Source: G963662905 sp963676725
GTDB lineage: Bacteria; Bacteroidota; Bacteroidia; Bacteroidales; WRLA01
Length of the DNA stretch: 64,000 nt
Direction of reading: 5' to 3'
Assembly (NCBI GenBank): GCA_963676725.1
Contig: OY781463.1
Location: 4,774,001-4,838,000 of the forward strand
Shown: piece by piece, positions 28,975 to 38,059 of the stretch
Layout: the number at the start of each line of letters is the position of its first letter
How positions within the stretch are numbered: the first letter of the stretch is position 1
Position numbers and translations under genes: made by a program
The notes under the pieces: generated by a model
Database searches by the model: none
Seen by the model: the letters and a program-made list of their open reading frames with translations, nothing else
Told to the model about the DNA's origin: nothing

Positions 28975-29016
28975 AAGTTTTCGAGTGTTTTTCGATGCTC
29001 AAATTTTTTAAAAGAC

Positions 29017-29046
29017 TTGCCTGAAATAGATTTTTGTGTATTTTTG
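29017..29046 (+). promoter_or_regulatory. Promoter of the tRNA gene
   Basis: TTG (29017-29019), a 19-bp spacer and TATTTTTG (29039-29046) match the Bacteroidota consensus exactly. The mature tRNA starts 27 bp downstream. Confidence 0.7.
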
Positions 29047-29072
29047 CAGTCTGTTCTTAAAGAAGACAAAAA

Positions 29073-29146
29073 GGGGGATTAGCTCAGTTGGCTAGAGCGT
29101 TTGACTGGCAGTCAAAAGGTCAGCGGTTCGATTCCGCTATTCTCCA
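29073..29146 (+). tRNA. tRNA-Ala (anticodon GGC)
   Basis: The 74-nt cloverleaf folds by eye: a 7-bp acceptor stem with the G3-U70 pair that marks alanine tRNAs, a D arm (GCTC/GAGC), an anticodon stem TTTGA/TCAAA with loop CTGGCAG giving anticodon GGC, and a T arm AGCGG/CCGCT with loop TTCGATT. The discriminator is A; the bases after it are CCT, so CCA is not fully encoded. The accessory island begins directly after this gene. Confidence 0.93.
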
Positions 29147-29157
29147 CCTCATTATCA

Positions 29158-29191
29158 GCCTGTTACAATGTTTTTGTAACAGGCTTTTTTT
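29158..29191 (+). terminator. Intrinsic terminator of the tRNA transcript
   Basis: GCCTGTTACA pairs with TGTAACAGGC around a short T-rich loop and is followed by seven T residues. It ends the tRNA transcript 12 bp after the gene and precedes the island. Confidence 0.85.
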
Positions 29192-29269
29192 GTGGTGGTA
29201 CACAAAATGGCACACAAAATCGCTTTTACTCACAATAATCTTCCCAACCCCTCAATGATTTTAGTGTGA

Positions 29270-30125
29270 ACTTTTTTGGTGCTTCGTTTATGGCTGGTCG
29301 GCTTAAAAATAAAGATTGAAGACTTCATAAAAATACGGATAAAAAATCATTATGAGAAAAATGATAAACTCTATGACGAGCTCGACAAGAAACTAAAAAG
29401 ACAAGGGCTTCGGTTTATACGCTATGCCGATGACTTTAGCATTTACACAAAAAGCAAGTCGGCAGCCCGAAGGATAGGAAACAACACCTATTTATTTCTG
29501 AAACAAATTTGATTTACCGATCAACAGGGAAAAAAGCGGAATCCGAAAACCTGTGCAGCTAACAATACTCGGATTTGGGTTTGTCCCAACTTACATTAAA
29601 GGTGAGAAAGGGAAATACCAAATGGTTGTTGGGAAAAAGCGGTGGCAATCCTTAAAGCAAAAGCTCAAAGTGATCACCCGTAAAACTACCCCTATGACTT
29701 TCGATGAACGCATTCGGAAAATAATAGAGGTACAAGGTGGCCTTAGGGTACTTCCGTATGGCAAAAATATCCGGAAAGCTCAAGAGCATTGATGGATGGC
29801 TAAGGAACCGCCTGAGGTATTGCATATGGCACCACTGGAAAAAGCCTGAACGGAAAAGGAAAAACCTCATACGTTTAGGTGTAAACCAAGGGCAGGCATA
29901 TGCATGGAGCCGTACACGTATGGGAGGATGGGCAGTAGCTCAAAGCCCTATACTGGGCACAACAATCACCTTGGAAAGGCTACGAAAAAGAGGCTATGTG
30001 TCCCTGCTCGAAATGTACGAAAAAATCGCCCCACATCTTAATGAACCGCTGTATACGAGACCCGTACGTACAGTGGTGTGAGAGGTTCTCCGCTAGGCAA
30101 ATCTGCCTAGCGGCAGCCTACTCGA
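29270..30125 (+). pseudogene. Group II intron remnant 1: decayed reverse transcriptase/maturase plus domains V and VI
   Basis: Several broken frames together encode the C-terminal part of a group II intron protein: a reverse transcriptase piece with the catalytic motif RYADDFSIY (near 29420), then after a frame change QLTILGFGF, then a group II maturase-specific end (GVNQGQAYAWSRTRMGGW, RLRKRGYVSLLEMYE). The N-terminal reverse transcriptase and the 5' ribozyme are missing. A domain V-like hairpin at 30045-30077 has a 9-bp and a 4-bp stem, a CG bulge and a 5-nt loop, and overlaps the maturase end. A perfect 10-bp hairpin (30090-30113) fits domain VI. The element cannot splice or move by itself. 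Confidence 0.85.
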
Positions 30126-30137
30126 TTGTAAACTGTT

Positions 30138-32528
30138 TCATTTTCTCACTAATTCAAATAGTAGGTTATCTAATACTTTTTTAGGATCTTCTCCTTTCAT
30201 TTTTAAAGTAATCATTTCTTTTAGGTCAAGTTCTTTTACAGAGAGCATAAGTTTATCATTTAAAAAATTTGCTTTTTGTAATTCTTTGGCTCCGTCGTCA
30301 ATCCCCTTTCTACTTATTATAATCACAAAATTACCAACAGACCTATCCATGTATTTTGACGGAACTAAGAATTCATTTTGAGTTAATTTACTCTCATAAT
30401 TCTTAAAATCTATAACAATAGCTTTAGCTCTAAAATCCTGATATATTCGTCCAAAAAAACTTGCAGTATCAATAAAATTATTATTTATTATTAAATCTTT
30501 TCGTTGACTTTTATTAGCTCCTTGTGCTTGCTTTATATAAGAATAATCATGAAAATCTTCTTGGAATAAAAATTCAAAAATTTCGCTTCCTATTTCTTCA
30601 AAATCTTGCCAACCTTTTTTACCTAAAGGACATTTTTTTAATTTTTCTAATAAATTATTTCCTGCCCTAGTCCCTTTTTGTAATTTTCCTTCTATTCCTC
30701 TTATTGCTAATTCAATATTAATTTCTTCAATGCTGTGTGGACATGTTATGGTACTTTTTTGTTTTTCTTGATATTTTTTTAATACTTCATATGAAAAAAA
30801 ATGGGGAGTTGGACTATTTGCGCATTTTTGACAAATACAAGGAATCATCCTTTTTACTTCAGGATAGTTCATTGATCTATGAATATTTTCTATTTCACGT
30901 GTAATAATATTTGACAACCCATTTTTGTCATACCCCCCTATACAAATATTTATTGAGCTATTAAATCCATCACTAGTAATGATCGCTTCTGTACCTTTAC
31001 TACTAATAATTATTCCATTTTTCCAATACAAATCATCTTTTATTAAATCATGTATTCTTACAATAAGTCTAGTAATAATTCCTTTAGGCATGAATTCATA
31101 TTGATATTTAACTGACAACTTCTCATAAAAAGGTAATTCATACTCAAATGATTTATTATTCAATAATTCAGGAATAATATATTCTTCTGTTTCTCTTATA
31201 TTAAAACACAATTCAAATTTTTTCATTAATTCAACCAAATGAATATGATATTCAATAGGGTATTCATTCCATAAGTCCGTTAAATCTGAAAAGGAAAAAC
31301 GTCCATAATTTAATATTACTTCTTTCGTATCTATTAATTTATATACAGCATTAGTAGCCCACTCTGGCTTAAGGAAAACTATATTGTTAAGAATTGAATT
31401 ATCCTGAAAATGTAAAAACACACCTATATCGTGATAATACTGACTTAAAAATAAAGCTTGTTTCTCACTCAATTTAAAATTTTTGCATATTGAAAGATAT
31501 TCTTTTAAAGAAATAAATTCTTCTTTTCGTCCTTCGAGTTCTAATCTTACATCATTCCAGACCTTTGGGAGTGTGTCCCCAACATGATCCAAAGACATTA
31601 ATGATTTCTGAATTGCCTTTACTAACTCATCAATATTTGTATTATTTAGTGCACTAACCTTATGAAATTCTACAATATTATTGAATCTTTTTTGTATCTG
31701 TAACTCATCAATATTTTTTACTCTTTCATCTATTTTGTTTTGAACTACAAAAACTGGAGAATTATCACCTAATAATTTTATAATATTAAGCCAATAATCA
31801 AAAGCTAATAAATTATCATCAGTCCTTGCACTCCAAACAAAGACATAAATTGACCTTTTCGTAAGAAAAAATTGGTGAGTTGAATGATAAATTTCTTGTC
31901 CTCCAAAATCCCAAATGTTAATTTTATAATTATCCTTCTTGGTATTAGTAAATTTCCACTCTTTTATTTCTATACCCTCTGTTGTTGAAGTATTTGTCTG
32001 ATTATCTTTCTTTAAAATACTCCGCATCAAACAAGTCTTTCCAACATTTCCTTCACCGACTATTAATAATTTAGCTTCAAATAATTTAATGGTTTCTTTA
32101 GAATTTACAATTGAATTAAAGTAATTTCTTATTGCTCCAATACCTCTATTAGCAATTTCAAGAGGAGGTTTCACTAATGGATTTCCATCAAGATTAATAG
32201 TCTTTAAACTTGATAAGTTTATAATTTCGTAAGGTAACTCTTTCAGGTTATTGTTTTGTAAGTTAATATCTTCTAGTTTATTTAAAAAACTGATTTCGTA
32301 CGGGAGCACTTCCAATTCATTGTTATGTAGATCAAGTATTACTAAATTTCTCAAATCGCCAATCTCTTTTGGTAGTTTTTTGATCTTATTACCACTAACA
32401 TCTAATACTTTTAATTGTGAGAGCGAAACAATTTTTTTGGGGAAGAAGTCTATATCTGAATTTTCTAAATAAAAATATGTGTCTCTATTTTTTTTACATT
32501 TTTCAATTTTTGAAATATACTTTCTCAT
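30138..32528 (-). CDS. LRR-Roc-COR GTPase with C-terminal PD-(D/E)XK nuclease domain
   Basis: 796 residues. Leucine-rich repeats lie at about 17-125. A Roc GTPase domain (about 150-310) has Walker A GEGNVGKT (158-165), DFGGQE (207-212) and NKID (264-267). A COR-like region follows (about 320-600) with a cysteine cluster near its end (PCICQKC and a later TCPHS). The last 150 residues look like a restriction-endonuclease-type domain: Asp678 in RKDLII, then Asp707-Phe-Lys709 in VIDFKNY, matching D...(D/E)xK, followed by VIIISRKG. Sensor repeats, a switch GTPase and a nuclease effector suggest an NLR-like antiphage protein. It stands alone next to an intron remnant. The function is inference. Confidence 0.85.
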   Translation of the reverse strand: MRKYISKIEKCKKNRDTYFYLENSDIDFFPKKIVSLSQLKVLDVSGNKIKKLPKEIGDLRNLVILDLHNNELEVLPYEISFLNKLEDINLQNNNLKELPYEIINLSSLKTINLDGNPLVKPPLEIANRGIGAIRNYFNSIVNSKETIKLFEAKLLIVGEGNVGKTCLMRSILKKDNQTNTSTTEGIEIKEWKFTNTKKDNYKINIWDFGGQEIYHSTHQFFLTKRSIYVFVWSARTDDNLLAFDYWLNIIKLLGDNSPVFVVQNKIDERVKNIDELQIQKRFNNIVEFHKVSALNNTNIDELVKAIQKSLMSLDHVGDTLPKVWNDVRLELEGRKEEFISLKEYLSICKNFKLSEKQALFLSQYYHDIGVFLHFQDNSILNNIVFLKPEWATNAVYKLIDTKEVILNYGRFSFSDLTDLWNEYPIEYHIHLVELMKKFELCFNIRETEEYIIPELLNNKSFEYELPFYEKLSVKYQYEFMPKGIITRLIVRIHDLIKDDLYWKNGIIISSKGTEAIITSDGFNSSINICIGGYDKNGLSNIITREIENIHRSMNYPEVKRMIPCICQKCANSPTPHFFSYEVLKKYQEKQKSTITCPHSIEEINIELAIRGIEGKLQKGTRAGNNLLEKLKKCPLGKKGWQDFEEIGSEIFEFLFQEDFHDYSYIKQAQGANKSQRKDLIINNNFIDTASFFGRIYQDFRAKAIVIDFKNYESKLTQNEFLVPSKYMDRSVGNFVIIISRKGIDDGAKELQKANFLNDKLMLSVKELDLKEMITLKMKGEDPKKVLDNLLFELVRK

Positions 32529-33099
32529 GATTTTAATTTCATTTTTTTCGACAGTAACTTATTTTTATACGGTGCTTATCAGGTTCTAAGGTCAAATAGT
32601 TTACAACTACTGTGTATAAAACACACCCATCACCAATACATCCGCTTTGTACGAAACAGGAGTTCCTATAACACACATCCGATCAACAAAACAGCTTATT
32701 GGGGTTTGAGGGTTCATTATCATTATTGTTTCTTGCACCACAAATTTAAATAATCTAATGTGAATCACAAATATTTTTTCAAAAGCAAAAGGTTCTTATA
32801 CTGCTAAAAACAACTCCCTAGTGGGGTTTTATGGCTATAATATTTTCTTGAGCGTTGCGGCCAAAGCCGCCGCGCTTTTCGCTAAATCTCTCTGAGGCGA
32901 GGATGGAGCTGCTATCCACAACGCGTGAAGGATTTTGCTGCCATGTTTAGTGAGGGTTTTCAAGGTTTAAGGTGTTCATTTTCTAACGAATGCAGCAATT
33001 TAAAATCGCACGTGACCGACCTACAATCCCCACATTAAATGTGGATACTATTGATCATCCTTTGATGATTTTTTTAACCAAGCCCACAATTAAAGCCAA
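32529..33099. other. Gene-free stretch of about 570 bp
   Basis: No coding sequence recognised. Small palindromes are present: GCGGCCAAAGCCGC near 32858, CCCACATTAAATGTGGG-like near 33029, and ATCATC-CTTT-GATGAT followed by T residues at 33054-33075, a possible plus-strand terminator. The base composition of 32850-32960 is more GC-rich than its surroundings. Confidence 0.45.
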
Positions 33100-33837
33100 T
33101 TATCCATAGTTCTCGAAAGAGCTTTCTGTTTTTTCCGTAACTCCGATCTCTACCAATAATTGGTTTATTGCGCGATAATCGGCATCAATAATTATGGGAT
33201 ACTTTTGGTTCAGCGCAATAAATTTTTTTGCCCAATGCATAAATTTATGGGGCAATGTTGGAGCATTCTCGCTAGAATTTCTGAATGTGACTTTTTTGGT
33301 TTCATAAGACCAGACCGTTGCAGAATAAGAACCGCTCATTGGTGAGCCACGTAGAGAAATTAGATGTTGCCGACCAGCTTCCTTGATATCTGTTAGCACT
33401 AGATGATCAGACTGCGACCAAGATTCAAATACTGAACCAAGGCAGGGAACAAAGCCACCCATATACATTACCCCACAACCCAACAAATCGGGTCGCATTA
33501 GAAAGTATTCCGGTTTACTCAGTATTAGATCCATATTCGCAACCACTGCGGCAAAGTTTTTATAAAATGCCATCTTAATGCCGTTAAACCGCTCGGTAAA
33601 GCCCGAGTTAAAATAATGTGTATATAGGCTTTGACTCAGCTCTATACGGTTATTTTTTATAGTCAGGGAATTATCCTTCACAATGGATTTGTGTATTTCG
33701 GCCACTAATCCAATATCATCCTGAATCAGGAATGAGTCTTTCTTTTCCTCAATAATTTTTGGATACAATTCTTTGGGAAGTTTCCATTTTTCCGGATCAA
33801 TTTCCATAATCAATCCACTGTCTGTTTTAAATTTCAT
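33100..33837 (-). CDS. Hypothetical protein
   Basis: 245 residues, soluble, no signal peptide or membrane segment. I do not recognise the family. It ends the leftward gene series 36881-33100, after three small genes, with 64 bp between it and the previous one. It contains a GCGVMYMGGFVPCLGS stretch and ends in an acidic tail. Being encoded on the strand and in the row of the AAA ATPase gene suggests linked expression, but the spacing leaves this open. Confidence 0.7.
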   Translation of the reverse strand: MKFKTDSGLIMEIDPEKWKLPKELYPKIIEEKKDSFLIQDDIGLVAEIHKSIVKDNSLTIKNNRIELSQSLYTHYFNSGFTERFNGIKMAFYKNFAAVVANMDLILSKPEYFLMRPDLLGCGVMYMGGFVPCLGSVFESWSQSDHLVLTDIKEAGRQHLISLRGSPMSGSYSATVWSYETKKVTFRNSSENAPTLPHKFMHWAKKFIALNQKYPIIIDADYRAINQLLVEIGVTEKTESSFENYG

Positions 33838-33901
33838 CTCTGCTTGTTTTTAGTTATACAATAAGGTAATTTCGCAGAAAGGTAGGCCTCCACTTGAGGT
33901 A

Positions 33902-34369
33902 TTATAGCGCTTTCTCTGGCTCCGCAAAACCCAGGAGGATTAACATTTCATTAGGCCGCTCCACATAATAATTAATGTTTTTCATCGTATGTACCCGGCC
34001 TTTCAATTCCAATACTTTCTTATAAACAGCTATTTGATTGTCAATGGCGGCAAGCTGCATATATGCCATTAAATTGATGTCAGAGGGCGTGTTAATTTTT
34101 AATTTTTGTTTTTCCTGCCGCATGATCTTCTTTTGGAGTTTATAGGCCGTATGCTTTTTGAACAGTCTGCGGATGTGCTGAAACCGTTCTTTCAATAGGT
34201 TCAACTTTTCCTTCTTTCCATCCAGGGCAAGCCTGAAATAAAAAGATTGCTTTTCGGTATCCGCCATTTGTTCTTTCAAAGCAGCATAATCCATCACTAT
34301 TTTCTCGAAATCCACCAAATGGATATTGGGATCGAGTAGGTTCATTAAGAGGTTTAAGTCGATTGCCAT
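33902..34369 (-). CDS. Hypothetical protein, helical
   Basis: 155 residues, rich in Lys, Glu, Leu and Gln, and mostly predicted helical with likely coiled coils (for example LKEQMADTEKQ and KKIMRQEKQKLK). No known domain recognised. It lies between the 83-residue protein and the 245-residue protein, in the same direction. Confidence 0.65.
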   Translation of the reverse strand: MAIDLNLLMNLLDPNIHLVDFEKIVMDYAALKEQMADTEKQSFYFRLALDGKKEKLNLLKERFQHIRRLFKKHTAYKLQKKIMRQEKQKLKINTPSDINLMAYMQLAAIDNQIAVYKKVLELKGRVHTMKNINYYVERPNEMLILLGFAEPEKAL

Positions 34370-34461
34370 AATTTAAAGTATTTTGGGGCATAATTATCTC
34401 GGCAGGAATAGTCTTCCTGAGTTAATCAATTGAATATGTGGCAAATAATTAAATATTCAGT

Positions 34462-34713
34462 TTAGAGACCTTCAACAGCAGCAGCCATAAGCTCGTTCAT
34501 TAGGTCAAATATTTTCTGCCGTAATTCGAGTAGGTTGTCATCAAAATCGGGATGTGTGCTATCTTCGGCCAGCTCATTCAGCTCTTCGAGATATTGCGTC
34601 ATAATGCCGAGCAAGGCTAGGATTTTTTCACTATTTGATCCTGTTGTTTCGATCACTTTTGGGATCGTGCCTGCAATTATGTCTAGGACATTCTTAAAAT
34701 TTTCTTTGTCCAT
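34462..34713 (-). CDS. Small acidic hypothetical protein
   Basis: 83 residues, acidic and helical (LEELNELAEDS, LLELRQKIFDLMNELM). It begins 4 bp after the stop of the deoxyribonucleotidase gene, so the two are translationally linked. No family recognised; it could be a small partner of a neighbouring protein. Confidence 0.6.
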   Translation of the reverse strand: MDKENFKNVLDIIAGTIPKVIETTGSNSEKILALLGIMTQYLEELNELAEDSTHPDFDDNLLELRQKIFDLMNELMAAAVEGL

Positions 34714-34717
34714 CAGT

Positions 34718-35170
34718 TTATGCGTTTAATTTTAGATAATCCGTTACTTTCTCCCAATTCTCAAAAGGTGCTTTATTGAAATGTATCCATTCTCCTTCAA
34801 AGTCTTTTGCGCCATTTCTGTCGCTGTCATCTACCAGGAAATGACCTTTTGATAAATTTTTATGATGCGAGAGAATTAAACGCTTATAGGCTTCCTGACC
34901 AAGGTGTTTTTTAACCCACAGCAGCTTATCACTCCATGCAGAAGGGTTTTCCCAGGGTGCAGTACTGAGGATATAGACATCAAAAATCTCGCTTAATTCC
35001 TTAAAGGCTTCTACAGCACCTTTCATAGGATCCATTAGCGCAAAAATGCCGGGAACTTCATCAAGGTCACCTTTAAATTGATTCTGCAATTCAGGAGAAA
35101 GACGATTAATACCGCTTTGGAAATCAGCTAATACGCCATCCATGTCGATGTAGAGTGTTTTTTTAATCAT
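34718..35170 (-). CDS. 5'(3')-deoxyribonucleotidase-like HAD phosphatase
   Basis: 150 residues of the NT5C family within the HAD superfamily. The nucleophile motif is YIDMDGVLADF (residues 7-17), the second motif ILSTAPWENPSAW, and the acidic motif LVDDSDRNG. These enzymes remove phosphate from deoxyribonucleoside monophosphates. Related genes are common in phages and bacteria. Here it is the first of four small genes after the AAA ATPase gene, 82 bp downstream of it. Confidence 0.85.
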   Translation of the reverse strand: MIKKTLYIDMDGVLADFQSGINRLSPELQNQFKGDLDEVPGIFALMDPMKGAVEAFKELSEIFDVYILSTAPWENPSAWSDKLLWVKKHLGQEAYKRLILSHHKNLSKGHFLVDDSDRNGAKDFEGEWIHFNKAPFENWEKVTDYLKLNA

Positions 35171-35252
35171 AATATTCTGTTTTTTTTAGTGAGATAATGA
35201 AACATCAAAATTTATATACACATCATAGAACTATAAATGTACAAATATTTTA

Positions 35253-36881
35253 TTAAAAGCCCAGTTTTGTCTGATGAATTAATGCAAGCTCATTTTCGCA
35301 ATAGCCATAAACATCTTCCTCAGAGGGCTGTGTGCCATTCAAAATCTGGTGAACATTTGCTTTTTTGGCAATATTGGCGATTTGCCCGCCTGTCATTGAA
35401 AAATCGTGGGCTAGTTTAGCGGCTTGTTCCTTATTCAGAAAGGGCAATTTGTCTTTAATTATTTCCTGACGCACACTAGTATCAGGGGCATTAAAACGGA
35501 TTTTATATAAAAACCGACGATCAAAAGCCTTGTCGAGCATATCCGTGAGATTGGTTGTGGCAATCAGTATGCCTTCAAAATCCTCCAATTCCTGTAGGAT
35601 AATATTCTGCATCGCATTTAAGGTTTGTCCTACCGGGGATGCTGCCTGCGCATTTCTGCTCCCCAGAACAGCATCGGCCTCATTGAAGAGCAAAATAGGA
35701 TAATCGCCATGTTTGGCATAGTTTTCTTTGTATTGGGAAAAAATCTCTTTGATCCGCTTTTCCGATTCGCCAAACCACATGCTTTTCGTATGGCTAATAT
35801 CCACAGGGATAATGCTGCGTCCGGTTTTATGAGCCAATTGATAAACACTTTCTGTTTTTCCTGTTCCGGGATCGCCATAAAAAAGCACGGTAAAACCAGC
35901 TTTCATTCCTTTGTTGTTCATATTATGAAAAACCTTTTTCAGGGATTCCTCTGAAAATATTTCATAAAGTTTCTGTAATTCAGCATCTTCCCCCTTATTA
36001 TGAAAGAGCTTTACAGGCTTTATTTGCTCCGGAAGGATTTCATTGCTTTTCTTTTTATTGGTAAAATTATAATTTACCGCATCTGCCCCCATCAAGTATT
36101 CCATGCCTTTTGCGGTGATGTTCAGCTCATTGTCAGTACGAAAAGACCCGGGAGAGCCTTCAATAAAGCCTCTGACCATCAAATCGTTTTTCATATGCAT
36201 CAAAGAGCGCCTTTCTCTCATCTGGAGCCTTTTATCGACTTCAAGAAATTGAATGGCCTCAGAAATACTCACATCGTCGTCCCCATCCATAAATTTATAG
36301 GCCAGGAATACAAGCAACAGTCGGTCTTCAACCTTCAGGCTTGAATGCAATAATTTATTTGCCGAATAAAGGCTCGTATTCTCGCTGCATAAGCCCAAAA
36401 ACTCCTCTTCAAGAAATTCTAAAGAACGATTTTCTTCCGTATTGCTTTCGATTTCATTCATCACATGGATAATAAAATCATAATTGGACTCCATTTTTTC
36501 AAAGCCCTGCGACAATTGGTTATTGATAATCCCATCAACCACCCGCGTTGGAATATAATAGGAAAAGTTGTTGTTGTTTGAGGCGTTTCGCCCATAATCT
36601 TGCTTGCGGATCAGTCTTTTTCGCAGCAGAAAATCCAAATCGGGCTTGTATTTCAACATCCGCATTGCAGGGATTCCGAGATGGCTTGCAAGGCTGCTGA
36701 AATCAGCATCGCTCTGCTCCATGGTTTGATAAAACACCAGCGCAAACATAAGAGCCTGGTCTTTGCTGCACGATAAAAATTTTGCAAGGGCGTTCAGGTA
36801 GTTTTTAATACCGCTTAACTGCTTTAGATGCGATGATTCCGTTTTTTGGGCAATATGTTCAATATATTCGCTGATATACAT
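35253..36881 (-). CDS. AAA+ ATPase with N-terminal unknown region
   Basis: 542 residues. The first 290 residues form an uncharacterised helical region; the AAA+ core follows with Walker A FYGDPGTGKTES, Walker B LLFNEADAVLG (an Asn replaces the usual Asp before Glu), a sensor-1 region IATTNLTD and an arginine-finger region DKAFDRRF. It is divergent from the WYL regulator gene, and the two start codons are 87 bp apart with overlapping promoter cores. ATPase/WYL pairs of this type recur in Bacteroidota accessory DNA. Function unknown; a chaperone-like or defence role is possible. Confidence 0.85.
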   Translation of the reverse strand: MYISEYIEHIAQKTESSHLKQLSGIKNYLNALAKFLSCSKDQALMFALVFYQTMEQSDADFSSLASHLGIPAMRMLKYKPDLDFLLRKRLIRKQDYGRNASNNNNFSYYIPTRVVDGIINNQLSQGFEKMESNYDFIIHVMNEIESNTEENRSLEFLEEEFLGLCSENTSLYSANKLLHSSLKVEDRLLLVFLAYKFMDGDDDVSISEAIQFLEVDKRLQMRERRSLMHMKNDLMVRGFIEGSPGSFRTDNELNITAKGMEYLMGADAVNYNFTNKKKSNEILPEQIKPVKLFHNKGEDAELQKLYEIFSEESLKKVFHNMNNKGMKAGFTVLFYGDPGTGKTESVYQLAHKTGRSIIPVDISHTKSMWFGESEKRIKEIFSQYKENYAKHGDYPILLFNEADAVLGSRNAQAASPVGQTLNAMQNIILQELEDFEGILIATTNLTDMLDKAFDRRFLYKIRFNAPDTSVRQEIIKDKLPFLNKEQAAKLAHDFSMTGGQIANIAKKANVHQILNGTQPSEEDVYGYCENELALIHQTKLGF

Positions 36882-36901
36882 TATATTATTTTTTTATTGG
36901 T

Positions 36902-36923
36902 TATCTTTGGTATTGCAAAAGTA
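36902..36923. promoter_or_regulatory. Overlapping divergent promoter cores between the AAA and WYL genes
   Basis: TATCTTTG (plus, 36902-36909) and TACTTTTG (minus, 36923-36916) face each other with 6 bp between. Each predicted start of transcription falls inside the other core, so the two promoters should exclude one another. -33 elements are not obvious. This is a natural place for WYL-protein autoregulation. Confidence 0.45.
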
Positions 36924-36968
36924 ATAGCGCAGTTCACCATGTATTGCGTAAGTCAAAAAATAGTGCAG

Positions 36969-37976
36969 ATGCCAAAAAATAAAAATGCGTTGATCCGCTA
37001 TAAAGTCATCAATAAACTGTTGCTGAATGGCCGTTCTGCAACGAAGCGGCAAATGGCAGATAAATGCAGCGAAACCATTGAAAAGCCTGTAAGCCTGCGT
37101 ACCATAGAAAACGACCTGAATGCAATGCGCAATGATGCCGCCCTGGGATACGAAGCGCCTATTTCATACGATTATAATAGAAAGGCCTATTACTATCTTG
37201 ATCCTGATTTTTCGATTGATGGGTTAAGAATAGCTGATGAAGACCTAAAAAATATGCTTTTGGCAGCGCGTTTATTGTCGAGTTACCAAAATATTCCGGA
37301 ATTTAGGGATTATGGAGGCTCCATCAATAAAGTGATAAACTTACTAAATTTCAGGCGTTTGATTTTGCGTAAGAACGCCATGAGTTTTATCGAGTTTGAG
37401 AACCACCCAAAACCGGAGCATTCGGATAATTTTGGCCAATTGGTGAACTGTATTCATACGCGAACGGTCATTCAAATCAAGCATCAAGCCTTCGACAGGC
37501 AAGAGGAAATTATTTATACGCTTCATCCATACTTCCTGAAAGAATATAATATGCGCTGGTATTTACTGGCCTGGTGCGAGGAGCGTGATGCCATACGGAT
37601 TTTTGGACTGGAGCGCATCCATGAAATCAATCGTTTGTATTTAAAGCAATTTAAGCTGGGCTCGCCCTTTAATGCGGAACAATATTTCCGTGATTTCATT
37701 GGTGTTCATGTCCCCGAACATCCGCCAGTGGAAATCGTTTTGCGTTTTAAAAACCATTATGGTCATTATTTGATCTCCAAACCCCTACATCATAGCCAGG
37801 AATTAATCGAACAAGGAAGCGATTGGCATTTATTCCGCTATAAACTCAGCATCAATATCGCCCTGATTGGCCAAATCCTGCAATGGGGAAAAGAAGTAGA
37901 AGTCATCGAACCGGCAAGCCTTCGTATGGAGATCAAAAATGAGCTCTTGGAAGTTTTGGGGATGTATAAAGAATAG
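36969..37976 (+). CDS. WYL-domain transcriptional regulator
   Basis: 335 residues from ATG 36969, where homologous-looking sequence begins (MPKNKNALIRYKVINKLL); the frame is open further upstream but that extends through the promoter region. An N-terminal winged helix (about 8-65, with SLRTIENDLNAM) is followed by a WYL domain (about 140-220), where the name-giving motif reads WYLLAW, and a C-terminal WCX-like extension. WYL regulators bind nucleic-acid or nucleotide ligands and often control defence genes. It is divergent from the AAA ATPase gene and 83 bp upstream of the DUF2779 gene. Confidence 0.9.
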   Translation: MPKNKNALIRYKVINKLLLNGRSATKRQMADKCSETIEKPVSLRTIENDLNAMRNDAALGYEAPISYDYNRKAYYYLDPDFSIDGLRIADEDLKNMLLAARLLSSYQNIPEFRDYGGSINKVINLLNFRRLILRKNAMSFIEFENHPKPEHSDNFGQLVNCIHTRTVIQIKHQAFDRQEEIIYTLHPYFLKEYNMRWYLLAWCEERDAIRIFGLERIHEINRLYLKQFKLGSPFNAEQYFRDFIGVHVPEHPPVEIVLRFKNHYGHYLISKPLHHSQELIEQGSDWHLFRYKLSINIALIGQILQWGKEVEVIEPASLRMEIKNELLEVLGMYKE

Positions 37977-38059
37977 ATCGGTGCGTATCCTACACTGATA
38001 ATTCATCATATTCTACTGATTAAAAGTATATTATAATATTTAACACAAAACGAATTACC

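Noticed and set aside
29195..29225. Direct repeat ACACAAAAT next to the tRNA as an attachment core
   Set aside because: The two copies are only a few bases apart and no matching copy was found at the right end of the island; a tRNA 3'-end duplicate was also not found by eye.
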